DNA of 64,000 nucleotides, from contig NZ_QLLY01000013.1 in the NCBI RefSeq assembly GCF_003259365.1, positions 62,001 to 126,000 on the forward strand, in the 5' to 3' direction. This document shows, piece by piece, positions 1-8,423 of the stretch (position 1 is the first letter of the stretch; the number at the start of each line of letters is the position of its first letter). A program made the translations under genes and the position numbers. The notes under the pieces are model-generated. The model worked only from the letters and a program-made list of their open reading frames with translations, was not told where the DNA came from and made no database searches. The stretch is from Streptomyces sp. PsTaAH-137 (lineage in GTDB: Bacteria > Actinomycetota > Actinomycetes > Streptomycetales > Streptomycetaceae).

Positions 1-1
1 C

Positions 2-1141
2 TTCGGGCTCGCCTTCGTCGACCTGATGGTGCTGCTGACGGAAGGGCGGGGCGGACGGTTCGAGGGGGACACCTACGTGCCCTCGGGGCGGGAGCCCGTC
101 CTGCATGTCGGATCGCGGCGCGGAGTGCCCTACCACTCCAAGCTGGGCTACGACTGGGACGCGGGGGAGCGGCCGCCGCTGCCGCGCTTCTTCGGGCCCG
201 CGCAGATCGACGAACTCCTCGCACGGGAGGGCGGGTTCGGGCCCGGCGACTTCCGGCGCGACGTGTGGCCGCTGATCGACAAGGAACTCGGCTTCGCCCA
301 CTACCACCGGCTGTTCACCGCCCACCCCGAGCGCACGAGCGTCGCCTGGGACGTCTTCGAGGCGAAGTACGCCGCCGCGGCGCCGCTCGGTGCCGAACAG
401 CAGGCGCTCGTCGCCGCCGCCGTGCCCGACCCCGCCGACCGGCTCGACCTCACCGCCCTCGACCGCCCGCTCGACGGCGTGCGGTACGGCTCGTACGAGG
501 AACTCCAGGCGGGCCTGCGCGGTCACATCACCGACGACCTGGAGCGCCGCCACGACCCGGCGCACAGCCCCGACCTCGCCGTCTTCCTCGGCCTGCTCTC
601 CGTGTACGGCCAACTCGTCAGGCTCGGCGACGTCGGCCCGTGGTGGCACGGGTTCTTCAGCTACCTGGCCTCGGGGCCGCCCGGCCCGCGCCTGCGGCAA
701 CTGCTCGCGCTGTCCCGCGCGGGCGTCGTGAAGTTCGTCGGCGCCGACCTGCGGGTCGAGGCGCGCGACGGCGTCTTCCGGGGCACGAGCGCCAGCGCGC
801 CGGGCGTCACCGTCGAGACCCGCGCGCTCGTCGAGGCCCGCCTGCCGCAGCCGACCCTCGCCCGCACCCGCGACCGGCTGCTGCGCACGCTGCACGCGGA
901 GGGCGCCCGGTCGACCGACGAGGGACTGCTCGCCGTCGACCCGGCCGACGGACGCGTCCTGTACCGCGACGGCGCCGCCCACCCGCGCCGCTTCGCCCTC
1001 GGCCCGCACACCGACGCGCGCGGCGCCGGCGCCTTCACCCGGCCGCGCACCGGCGGCCCGGCGTTCCGGCAGAACGACGCCACGGCCCGCGCCGTCCTCG
1101 CGCTGCTGCACGACCTCTCCTGTCGCGCCACCGCCGCCTGA
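2..1141 (+). CDS. FAD/NAD(P)-binding protein, 5' end outside window
   Basis: The frame is open from base 2 to a TGA at 1139-1141, so this is the C-terminal 379 residues of a longer protein. The residues before the first internal ATG (GLAFVDLMVLLTEGRGG) match the interior of the large actinobacterial FAD/NAD(P)-binding family related to lysine/ornithine-type oxygenases, usually about 600 or more residues long. The dinucleotide-binding N-terminus is therefore outside the window and cannot be checked. It lies 51 bp upstream of an ABC importer and LLM monooxygenases on the same strand, which suggests a redox role in that operon. Family assignment is from recalled similarity; the substrate is unknown. 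Confidence 0.7.
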   Translation, partial: FGLAFVDLMVLLTEGRGGRFEGDTYVPSGREPVLHVGSRRGVPYHSKLGYDWDAGERPPLPRFFGPAQIDELLAREGGFGPGDFRRDVWPLIDKELGFAHYHRLFTAHPERTSVAWDVFEAKYAAAAPLGAEQQALVAAAVPDPADRLDLTALDRPLDGVRYGSYEELQAGLRGHITDDLERRHDPAHSPDLAVFLGLLSVYGQLVRLGDVGPWWHGFFSYLASGPPGPRLRQLLALSRAGVVKFVGADLRVEARDGVFRGTSASAPGVTVETRALVEARLPQPTLARTRDRLLRTLHAEGARSTDEGLLAVDPADGRVLYRDGAAHPRRFALGPHTDARGAGAFTRPRTGGPAFRQNDATARAVLALLHDLSCRATAA

Positions 1142-1192
1142 ACCCGTCCCGCCCCGCTCGCCATCCCCGTTCGTCCGTCACCGAGGACACCC

Positions 1193-2092
1193 ATGTCTCT
1201 GACCAGTGATCCACCCCTGGGCACCACCGATACCGACCCCCGCGCCGAGGTGCCGAAGGACGCCTACGCACACCTCACGGTCGTCCCCGTACGCCATCCC
1301 CTGCGGTGGGTCGCCATCGTCGTGACCGCCGTGCTGCTCGCCCAGTTCGCGCACGGCCTGGCCACCAACGCCGGCTGGGAATGGGAGGTGTTCGCGGAGT
1401 TCTTCACCGCGGACGTCATCCTCAAGGCCGTCTGGACCACGCTCCAGCTCACCGCCTACGGCACGGCGCTCGGCTTCGCCCTCGGCATCGTCATCGCCTT
1501 CATGCGGCTGTCGAGCAGCCGGTTCCTGCGGACGGTGGCGTTCGGCTACATCTGGGCGTTCCGCTCGATCCCGCTGATCGTGCAGCTGCTGTTCTGGTTC
1601 AACCTGGCCTATCTGTACAAGCAGTTGACGTTCGGCATCCCCTTCGGGCCGGGCTTCTTCTCCTTCGACACGATGGGGCTCGTCGGCGCGATGAGCGCCG
1701 CCGTCCTCGGCCTCGCCCTGCACCAGGCCGCGTATGCCGCCGAGATCGTGCGCGGCGGTGTACTCGCCGTCGACGGCGGCCAGTTGGAGGCCGCGGCGGC
1801 CCTCGGCATCCCGCGCCTGCGGCAGATCCGCCGCATCGTGCTGCCGCAGGCGATGCGCTCGATCCTGCCCAACGCGGCCAACGAGGTCATCTCCCTCTTC
1901 AAGGGCACCTCGATCGTCTCCGTCATGGCGATCGGCGAACTCTTCTACCAGGTGCAGGTCATCTACGGCCGCAACGGCCGCGTGGTGCCCCTCCTGATGG
2001 TCGCCACCGCCTGGTACATCCTCCTGACCAGCGCACTCTCCGTACTCCAGCACTACGTGGAGCGCCACTTCGCGAAAGGTTCCACCCGATGA
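1193..2092 (+). CDS. Amino-acid-type ABC transporter permease
   Basis: A 299-residue inner-membrane permease of the HisM/GlnP family, which forms the channel of polar amino acid importers. After a hydrophilic N-terminus of about 35 residues come several membrane segments. The conserved cytoplasmic EAA loop is clear (EAAAALGIPRLRQIRRIVLP, then a segment ending NEVISLFKGTS); it docks on the ATPase. GAGGA at 1183-1187 precedes ATG 1193. Its stop overlaps the next start as ATGA, so it is translationally coupled to the ATPase. The extended N-terminus is usual for actinobacterial permeases fused to no other domain. The ligand cannot be read from this subunit. Confidence 0.93.
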   Translation: MSLTSDPPLGTTDTDPRAEVPKDAYAHLTVVPVRHPLRWVAIVVTAVLLAQFAHGLATNAGWEWEVFAEFFTADVILKAVWTTLQLTAYGTALGFALGIVIAFMRLSSSRFLRTVAFGYIWAFRSIPLIVQLLFWFNLAYLYKQLTFGIPFGPGFFSFDTMGLVGAMSAAVLGLALHQAAYAAEIVRGGVLAVDGGQLEAAAALGIPRLRQIRRIVLPQAMRSILPNAANEVISLFKGTSIVSVMAIGELFYQVQVIYGRNGRVVPLLMVATAWYILLTSALSVLQHYVERHFAKGSTR

Positions 2093-2850
2093 GCGCCATG
2101 GTGGACATCAAGTCCGTGCACAAGAGCTTCGGCTCCGTCGAGGTGCTGCGCGGCATCGACCTGGAGGTGCGGGCCGGCGAGGTCACCGTCGTCCTCGGCC
2201 CCTCCGGCTCCGGCAAGTCGACGCTGCTGCGCACCATCAACCACCTGGAGAAGGTCGACAGCGGCTGGATCAGCGTCGACGGGCAGCTCGTCGGCTACCG
2301 CCGCTCCGGGGACAAGCTGTACGAGCTGCGCGAGCGCGAGATCCTCAAGCAGCGCACCCACATCGGCTTCGTCTTCCAGAACTTCCATCTCTTCCCGCAC
2401 CTGACGGTCCTGGAGAACATCGTCGAGGCCCCGGTCTCCGCGCTGGGACGGCCCCGCGCCGAAGTGGTGGACAGCGCCCGCAAGCTGCTCGACCGCGTCG
2501 GCCTCGCCGACAAGGCCGCCGCCTATCCGCGGCAGCTCTCCGGCGGCCAGCAGCAGCGCGTCGCCATCGCCCGGGCCCTCGCCCTGGAACCCAAGCTGCT
2601 GCTGTTCGACGAGCCGACGTCCGCGCTCGACCCCGAGCTGGTCGGCGAGGTCCTCGACGTCATCCGCGACCTCGCCCACCAGGGCACCACCATGATCGTC
2701 GTCACGCACGAGATCGGCTTCGCCCGCGAGGTCGCCGACACCGTCGTGTTCATGGACGAGGGCCGCATCGTCGAGCGGGGCGCCCCCGGCGACGTACTCG
2801 ACGCACCCCGGGAGGACCGCACCCGGGCGTTTCTCTCCAAGGTCCTCTGA
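2089..2850 (+). CDS. Amino-acid-type ABC transporter ATP-binding protein
   Basis: A 253-residue ATPase of the GlnQ/HisP type that powers the importer. Walker A is GPSGSGKST near residue 40, the Q-loop is VFQNFHLFPHLTV, the signature is LSGGQQQR, Walker B is LLLFDEPTSALDPE, and the switch histidine is in VVTHEIGFA. The start ATG at 2089 overlaps the permease stop by 4 nt. A short insertion (about residues 65-85, YRRSGDKLYELREREI) between Walker A and the Q-loop is shared by many importers of cystine or opine type. It forms the middle of a permease-ATPase-binding-protein operon. Confidence 0.94.
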   Translation: MSAMVDIKSVHKSFGSVEVLRGIDLEVRAGEVTVVLGPSGSGKSTLLRTINHLEKVDSGWISVDGQLVGYRRSGDKLYELREREILKQRTHIGFVFQNFHLFPHLTVLENIVEAPVSALGRPRAEVVDSARKLLDRVGLADKAAAYPRQLSGGQQQRVAIARALALEPKLLLFDEPTSALDPELVGEVLDVIRDLAHQGTTMIVVTHEIGFAREVADTVVFMDEGRIVERGAPGDVLDAPREDRTRAFLSKVL

Positions 2851-2894
2851 CCGCCCGACGTCCCTTTTCCATCGCCCCTTTGAGGAGTACGCAC

Positions 2895-3860
2895 ATGCTG
2901 TCCCGCCGCACCCTGACCGCCTCCGTCGCCGCGCTCGCCCTGTCCCCCCTGCTCACCGCCTGCGGAGGGGACAGCGACGCCGCCACCACCGGCGCCGGCA
3001 CGAAGAAGGTCGGGAACATCAACATCGGCCCCGACCAGCACCGCATCCGCGGCAAGAAGGTCGACAAGATCGCCGCGCTGCTTCCGGCGGCCGTGCGCGA
3101 GCGCGGCACGCTGCGGCTCGGCGGCAGTGCCGACGCCTCGCCGCCACTCGGCTTCTTCGCCACCGACGACAAGACCCGCATCGGCTCCGAACTCGACCTC
3201 GCCGTCCTCGTCGCCGACACCCTCGGGCTCAAGATCAAGCAGGAGCTGGTGAGTTGGGAGAACCTGTTCGTCGGGCTCGACAGCGGCAAGTTCGACGCCG
3301 TCTTCTCCAACGTCACCGTCACCGAGGAGCGCAAGGAGAAGTACGACTTCGCCACCTACCGGCTCGACAACATCGCCTTCGAGGCGAAGAAGGGCACGAG
3401 CTGGCGGGTCGAGGAGCCCGAGGACGTCGCGGGCAAGACGATAGCCGTCTCCTCCGGCACCAACCAGGAGAAGATCCTCGTCGACTGGAGCAAGCGCAAC
3501 GAGAAGGCGGGCCGCAAGCCCGTCACCATCAAGTACTTCCAGAAGGACACGGACTACTACCTGGCGCTCCAGTCCGGCCGCATCGACGCCTACCTGGGGC
3601 CGAGCCCCGCCTCCTCCTACCACGTGGCGTCCGCCGGGCAGTCGCAGATCATCGGCACCATCTCCGGCGGCGGTGACGAGGTCCAGGGCGAGATCGCCGC
3701 GACGACCAAGAAGGGGAGCGGGCTCGTCGATGCCTACGCCGCCGCGCTGAACCATGTCATCGCCGACGGGTCGTACGCGCGGGTGCTCAAGCGGTGGGGG
3801 CTGTCCAGTGAGGCCGTGCCGAAGTCCGAGGTCAACCCTGCCGGGTTGCCCAAGACGTAG
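2895..3860 (+). CDS. ABC transporter substrate-binding lipoprotein
   Basis: A 321-residue solute-binding protein of the family 3 (amino acid) type, tethered outside the membrane. The N-terminus is a lipoprotein signal: twin Arg-containing MLSRR, a hydrophobic stretch, then the lipobox LTAC. The body has family features such as ERGTLRLGGSADASPPLGFF and the two-lobe segment FDAVFSNVTVTEERKEKYDF. ATG 2895 is preferred because GGAG at 2883-2886 gives normal spacing; an upstream TTG at 2880 would put five polar residues before the signal. It sits 44 bp after the ATPase. The ligand is inferred to be a small polar amino-acid-like compound. Confidence 0.92.
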   Translation: MLSRRTLTASVAALALSPLLTACGGDSDAATTGAGTKKVGNINIGPDQHRIRGKKVDKIAALLPAAVRERGTLRLGGSADASPPLGFFATDDKTRIGSELDLAVLVADTLGLKIKQELVSWENLFVGLDSGKFDAVFSNVTVTEERKEKYDFATYRLDNIAFEAKKGTSWRVEEPEDVAGKTIAVSSGTNQEKILVDWSKRNEKAGRKPVTIKYFQKDTDYYLALQSGRIDAYLGPSPASSYHVASAGQSQIIGTISGGGDEVQGEIAATTKKGSGLVDAYAAALNHVIADGSYARVLKRWGLSSEAVPKSEVNPAGLPKT

Positions 3861-3893
3861 GTGGGTGGCGTGTGCTTCGGTCCGCCGCGACGC

Positions 3894-3927
3894 CGTCGTG
3901 GCTGGTCGCGCAGTTCCCCGCGCCCCT
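3894..3927 (+). repeat. Dispersed GC-rich repeat, copy 1
   Basis: A 34-bp copy of the repeat that begins CGTCGTGGCTGGTCGCGCAG and ends TTCCCCGCGCCCCT. Its 3' end merges into a small hairpin, CGCCCC-TTAC-GGGGCG at 3921-3936. It lies between the binding-protein gene and the first monooxygenase gene, the only copy here upstream of a same-strand gene, so it may attenuate transcription between them. Confidence 0.85.
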
Positions 3928-3971
3928 TACGGGGCGGGGGCCTGCCCCCTCGATGAAAGGTTCCTCCCGTC

Positions 3972-5030
3972 ATGCTGCATCTCGCCGCCGCCGTCGACCT
4001 CGCCGACACCTACGACCCCGCGGCCTACCTGGAGCTCACCCGGCTCGCCGAGCACGGCGCGCTCGACTTCGTCACCCTGCACGACACCTTCGGCGCGCCC
4101 GGTCCTGACGCGCTCGCCGTGCTGTCCAGGGTCGCCCCGGAGACCTCGCGGATCGGGCTCGTGCCGACCGTGACCACGACCCACACCGAGCCGTTCCACG
4201 TCCAGGCCGCCGTCGCCACCCTCGACTGGGTGAGCCGGGGGCGGGCCGGGTGGCGGCCCGATGTGTCCCCGGGCGACGAAGAGGCGCGTCTCTTCGGACG
4301 GCGGGCCGTGGTGCCCCCGCCCGCCGACCTGTGGCACGAGGCCGGAGAGGTCGCCGACGTGGCGAAGCGGCTGTGGGACAGCTGGGAGGACGACGCCGAG
4401 ATCCGGGACGCCGCCACCGGCCGCTTCATCGACCGCGACAAGCTGCACTACGTCGACTTCGAGGGCCGGGCGTTCTCCGTGCGCGGCCCCTCGATCGTGC
4501 CACGGCCGCCCCAGGGCCGGCCCGTCGTCGTGGTCGACGCCACGCAGCCGTACGCGTACGACGTCGCGGCCCGGCACGCCGATGTCGCGCTCGTCGGCGT
4601 CTCCGACCCGGCCCGGCTCGCCGCCGCCCGGAGCGGGCTGCGGCGCCGGGCCACCGAGCACGGCCGCGACCCGGACGAGCTGCGGGTGCTCGGCGCGCTC
4701 CGCATCGACCTCGGCGGCGGCGAGCACGCCGCCCAGCCGGGGCACGGCGGCGGCCCGCTGCCCACCGACGAGGGACCGCTGTACCGGGGCGGCCCCGTCG
4801 ACCTGGCCGACCTGATCGCCGACCGGTACCGGGCCGGCGCCGCCGACGGCTTCCACCTCACCCCGCTCGACCCGCGCCGCGACCTGGAACGCCTCGTCAA
4901 CGGCACCGTGCCGCTGCTCCAGCACCGCGGCCTGTTCCGCACCTTCTATCCGGGCGCCACCCTGCGCGAACACCTGGGACTCGCCCGGCCCGTCAGCCAG
5001 TACGCAGCCGCCCCGGGGGTCCTCTCATGA
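3972..5030 (+). CDS. LLM-class flavin-dependent monooxygenase (first of pair)
   Basis: A 352-residue luciferase-like (LLM) flavin-dependent oxidoreductase with a TIM-barrel fold, expected to use reduced FMN and oxygen. Recognisable segments are the N-terminal strand MLHLAAAVDLADTYD, the barrel motif HTEPFHVQAAVATLDWVSRGRAGW, and the C-terminal HLTPLDPRRDLERLVNGTVP. The sequence is poorer in conserved residues than its neighbour. It overlaps the next gene by 4 nt (ATGA), so the two monooxygenases are co-translated and probably work on the same or successive substrates. The flavin is probably supplied by a separate reductase, not seen in this window. Confidence 0.88.
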   Translation: MLHLAAAVDLADTYDPAAYLELTRLAEHGALDFVTLHDTFGAPGPDALAVLSRVAPETSRIGLVPTVTTTHTEPFHVQAAVATLDWVSRGRAGWRPDVSPGDEEARLFGRRAVVPPPADLWHEAGEVADVAKRLWDSWEDDAEIRDAATGRFIDRDKLHYVDFEGRAFSVRGPSIVPRPPQGRPVVVVDATQPYAYDVAARHADVALVGVSDPARLAAARSGLRRRATEHGRDPDELRVLGALRIDLGGGEHAAQPGHGGGPLPTDEGPLYRGGPVDLADLIADRYRAGAADGFHLTPLDPRRDLERLVNGTVPLLQHRGLFRTFYPGATLREHLGLARPVSQYAAAPGVLS

Positions 5031-6340
5031 CCAGCCGCACCACCCGCACGGACGACGCCCGGCAGATCCATCTCGCCGCCCACTTCCCCGGCGTCAACAA
5101 CACCACCGTGTGGGCCGATCCCCGTTCGAGGTCCCAGATCGACTTCGCGTCCTTCGAGCATCTGGCCCGCACCGCCGAACGCGGCCTGTTCGACTTCTTC
5201 TTCCTCGCTGAAGGGCTCCGGCTGCGCGAGCAGCGCGGCCGCATCCACGACCTGGACGTCGTCGGCCGCCCCGAGTCGATCACCGTGCTCAACGCGCTGG
5301 CCGCCGTGACCGAGCGCCTCGGCCTCGCCGCCACCGTCAACGCGACCTTCAACGAGCCGTTCGAGACCGCCCGCCGTTTCGCCACCCTCGACCACCTCAG
5401 CGGCGGCCGCGCCGCCTGGAACGTGGTCACCTCCTCCGACGCGTTCACCGGTGAGAACTTCCGCCGCGGCGGCTACCTCGACCGCGCCGACCGCTACACC
5501 CGCGCCGCCGAATTCGTCGAGCTGGCGCGGGAGTTGTGGGACGCGGGCACCGGCCACCCCGTCCGCCACCAGGGGCGGCACTTCACCGTCGAGGGCGACT
5601 TCACCGTGCCCCGCCCGCCGCAGGGCCACCCCGTCGTCATCCAGGCCGGGGACTCCGCCGAGGGCCGCGAGTTCGCCGCGTCCGCCGCCGACGTGATCTT
5701 CACCCGGCACGGCACCCTGGAGGCCGGGCAGAGCTTCTACGCCGATGTGAAGGCGCGGCTCGCCGCGTACGGGCGCGAGCCCGACGATCTCAAGATCATG
5801 CCGGGGGTCACCGTGGTGCTCGGCGACACCGCCGCCGAGGCACAGGAGCAGGCCGCCGAGATCCGCCGGCAGCAGGTCTCCCCGCAGACCGCGATCCTCG
5901 CCCTGGAACAGGTGTGGGGCGTGGACCTCTCCTCCTACGACCCCGACGGACCGCTGCCCGACATCGACCCGGTCCCCGACTCCGGCCTCTCCCAGGGCCG
6001 CACCCGGCGCGGCGACGTCGTCGAGATCGCGGAGAAGTGGCGGGCCGTCTCCCGCGCCAAGGGCCTGTCCATCCGGCAGACCGTGATCGAGACGACCGGC
6101 CGGCAGTCGTTCATCGGGACGCCCGACGCGGTCGCCGCCGAACTCGACGCGTTCGTACAGGGCCGCGCCGCCGACGGATTCATCCTCGTCCCGCACCTGA
6201 CCCCCGGCGGCCTCGACCCGTTCGTGGACCGGGTCGTCCCGCTGCTCCAGGAGCGCGGCGTCTTCCGCACGGAATACACCGGCTCCACCCTGCGCTCCCA
6301 TCTGGGACTGCGCACTCCCGAAAGGATCCTCACCGCATGA
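5027..6340 (+). CDS. NtaA/SnaA/DszA-family FMN monooxygenase
   Basis: A 437-residue LLM monooxygenase of the NtaA/SnaA/DszA subfamily, which acts on nitrilotriacetate, dibenzothiophene sulfone and S-modified cysteines with FMNH2 from a partner reductase. Diagnostic segments are FPGVNNTTVWADPRSRSQID, GLFDFFFLAEGLRLRE, FATLDHLSGGRAAWNVVTS and FVPHLTPGG-like FILVPHLTPGG near the end. Length is normal for the subfamily. The start ATG 5027 overlaps the stop of the previous gene, and its own stop overlaps the next start. With the amino-acid-type importer upstream, the best reading is oxidative breakdown of an imported modified amino acid or organosulfur compound. Confidence 0.92.
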   Translation: MTSRTTRTDDARQIHLAAHFPGVNNTTVWADPRSRSQIDFASFEHLARTAERGLFDFFFLAEGLRLREQRGRIHDLDVVGRPESITVLNALAAVTERLGLAATVNATFNEPFETARRFATLDHLSGGRAAWNVVTSSDAFTGENFRRGGYLDRADRYTRAAEFVELARELWDAGTGHPVRHQGRHFTVEGDFTVPRPPQGHPVVIQAGDSAEGREFAASAADVIFTRHGTLEAGQSFYADVKARLAAYGREPDDLKIMPGVTVVLGDTAAEAQEQAAEIRRQQVSPQTAILALEQVWGVDLSSYDPDGPLPDIDPVPDSGLSQGRTRRGDVVEIAEKWRAVSRAKGLSIRQTVIETTGRQSFIGTPDAVAAELDAFVQGRAADGFILVPHLTPGGLDPFVDRVVPLLQERGVFRTEYTGSTLRSHLGLRTPERILTA

Positions 6341-7089
6341 CCGACGCCGCCGACGCCTGGCAGCAGTGGCACGAACAGCGGACCGCGTCCGTCTCCGCGC
6401 CCCACGGGCCCCTCTCGCTCACCGGCACCTTCTGGCTCGACGACTATCCGGACGGCAAACTTCCGGCCATCCCCGGAGAGTGGCGGACGGACGGTGACGC
6501 CGTCGTGCGCACCCTCGACGGGGAGGAGACCCGGCTCGGCGCCGACGCCACCGTCGCGCTCGGCGAGCGGCGGCTCGTCGTGATCGTCCGTGAAGGACTG
6601 TGGGCCGTACGGGACTTCGACCCGGCCGCGCCCGCCCGCACCGCGTTCCTCGCGTCGCCGGGGATCGACGCCACTCCGTACGACCCGCGCTGGTCGGTCG
6701 AGGGCCGCTTCACCCCGTACGCGGACGGGAGCACGGACGTCCGCGTGGAGAACGCCGACGGCAGGAAGCGGGCGCTCGGGCTCGCGGGTGAACTCGCCTT
6801 CACGCTCGCCGGGCAGGAGCACACGTTGCAGGTCGCGCGGCAGGCGGACGGCCGGCTCTGGGCCGTGTTCGCCGACGGCACCAGCGGCCGCGGCAGCTAC
6901 CGGTTCCGTTTTCTGCACCCGGCGGCGCCCGACGCCGAGGGCCGCACGACCGTCGATCTCAACCGCGCGACGCTGCCGCCGTGCGCCTTCGCCGATCACT
7001 TCATCTGCCCCTTCCCGCCCCCGGGCAACACCCTCACCGTGAACATCGAGGCGGGCGAGCGGAACCTGGCGGCGCCCCGGACCGTCTGA
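6337..7089 (+). CDS. DUF1684 family protein
   Basis: A 250-residue DUF1684 protein. The family is recognised from the N-terminal WQQWHEQRTASVSAPHGPLSLTG segment, the internal VEGRFTPY strand and the C-terminal LNRATLPPCAFADHFICPFPPPGNTL block. No signal peptide or catalytic motif of a known enzyme class is obvious; the conserved C-terminal Cys/His/Phe cluster could form a pocket. It starts with a 4-nt overlap on the monooxygenase gene and is followed by a strong terminator, so it is the last gene of the operon. Function is unknown; the context suggests a step after substrate oxidation. Confidence 0.85.
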   Translation: MTDAADAWQQWHEQRTASVSAPHGPLSLTGTFWLDDYPDGKLPAIPGEWRTDGDAVVRTLDGEETRLGADATVALGERRLVVIVREGLWAVRDFDPAAPARTAFLASPGIDATPYDPRWSVEGRFTPYADGSTDVRVENADGRKRALGLAGELAFTLAGQEHTLQVARQADGRLWAVFADGTSGRGSYRFRFLHPAAPDAEGRTTVDLNRATLPPCAFADHFICPFPPPGNTLTVNIEAGERNLAAPRTV

Positions 7090-7102
7090 CAGGTCGAGCC
7101 GA

Positions 7103-7149
7103 GCCCCGGCGGCCCTCGTACCGCACCGTACGAGGAAAGCCGCCGGGGC
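7103..7149 (+). terminator. Rho-independent-like terminator after DUF1684 gene
   Basis: Outer stem GCCCCGGCGG (7103-7112) pairs with CCGCCGGGGC (7140-7149). The interior contains a second stem, CCTCGTAC with GTACGAGG. It begins 14 bp after the stop codon and closes the monooxygenase operon. As usual in Streptomyces, there is no long U tract. Confidence 0.75.
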
Positions 7150-7348
7150 ATTCCGTCGTTGCGTCCGAAGATCGGTTGGGAGGCCGAAAGGCGCCCTTGT
7201 GCCGAGTAGTTGAGAGACCGAATACTCCCGAACAGCGCTTGTCAGGGTCACGGCGTGTTCGGAATCCGGACCACCACCGTCCCTGACCGCGCCTCACCGG
7301 GCCCCGACCCCACGCGGGCCCCCGACTCTCCTCAGGAGGGAACGACCA

Positions 7349-8254
7349 GTGAGGATCAAGCGCACCACCCCCCGAAGCGGCGTTGCGAGACGGACCGGGC
7401 TGATCGCCGCGGGCACCGGACTGCTGGCCGCCGCAGCGTTCACCATCCCGTCCGCGCACGCCGCGGAGAACCAGACGTTCAGTGCGGCCCAGCTCACCCG
7501 CGCCAGCGACGCCGTCGAGTCCGCCGACATCGGCGGCACCGCCTGGGCGGTCGACGCGAAGACCGGCAAGGTCCTCGTCACCGTCGACAGCACCGTGTCG
7601 CAGGCCGAGATCAACACGATCAAGGAGTCGGCCGGCAGCAACGCGGGCGCGCTCCGGATCGAGCGGACCAACGGCACCTTCAAGAAGCTGATCGCCGGCG
7701 GCGACGCCATCTACGGCGGCGCCTACCGTTGCTCCCTGGGCTTCAACGTCCAGGACAACAGCGGCAATTACTACTTCCTGACCGCGGGCCACTGCGGTGA
7801 GGTCGCCTCCACCTGGTACTCGAACTCCGCGAAGACCACGGTGCTGGGTTCCAACGTGAGCTACAGCTTCCCCACCAACGACTACGCGCTGGTGAAGTAC
7901 AGCAACAGCTCGATCGCCAAGTCCGGCACCGCGGGCAACACGGACATCAAGAGCTCGGGCACGCCGAGCGTGGGCACCACGGTCTACCGTGACGGCTCCA
8001 CCACCGGCATCCACAGCGGCAAGGTCACCGGGCTCAACGCCACCGTGAACTACGGCAGCGGCGACATCGTCTACGGCATGATCCAGACCAACGTCTGCGC
8101 CGAGGGCGGCGACTCCGGTGGCGCCCTCTACTCCACCAGCGGCGTGGCCTACGGTCTGACCTCGGGCGGCAGCGGCAACTGCACGTCCGGCGGCACGACC
8201 TTCTTCCAGCCGGTCACCGAGGCGCTCAGCGTCTACGGCGTCCACGTGTTCTGA
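7349..8254 (+). CDS. Secreted streptogrisin-type serine protease (S1 family), short pro-form
   Basis: A 301-residue chymotrypsin-fold protease of the streptogrisin A/B type. A basic N-terminus and hydrophobic core end in SAHA at about residue 38 (signal peptide). A pro-segment follows, and the mature enzyme probably begins within GGDAI-YGGAYRCSLGFN near residue 120. The catalytic triad is visible: His148 in TAGHC, Asp178 in TNDYALVKY and Ser256 in GDSGG. Cysteine pairs flank the His and the Ser. The GTG start at 7349 has AGGAGGG at 7334-7340. A paralogue lies about 1.2 kb downstream with a much longer pro-region. Confidence 0.95.
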   Translation: MRIKRTTPRSGVARRTGLIAAGTGLLAAAAFTIPSAHAAENQTFSAAQLTRASDAVESADIGGTAWAVDAKTGKVLVTVDSTVSQAEINTIKESAGSNAGALRIERTNGTFKKLIAGGDAIYGGAYRCSLGFNVQDNSGNYYFLTAGHCGEVASTWYSNSAKTTVLGSNVSYSFPTNDYALVKYSNSSIAKSGTAGNTDIKSSGTPSVGTTVYRDGSTTGIHSGKVTGLNATVNYGSGDIVYGMIQTNVCAEGGDSGGALYSTSGVAYGLTSGGSGNCTSGGTTFFQPVTEALSVYGVHVF

Positions 8255-8299
8255 CGCAGCCACCGCCAGAACCGCACCAGCACCGCAGCCACCAGTGGA

Positions 8300-8332
8300 A
8301 GCCCCCGTCCGGCAGCGCACCGGGCGGGGGCT
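8300..8332 (+). terminator. Hairpin terminator after the first protease
   Basis: AGCCCCCGTCCGG (8300-8312) pairs with CCGGGCGGGGGCT (8320-8332) around a 7-nt loop, with one T-G position. It lies 45 bp after the protease stop codon and separates it from the slipin gene. Confidence 0.7.
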
Positions 8333-8423
8333 CTCCCGTACCGCCCCGCACGGAGCTACCGTCGAAGGACGCGCCTGAACCACGCGCCTGAAGCGCCCAC
8401 TTCGGACCCCGGGGGGCCGTGAG

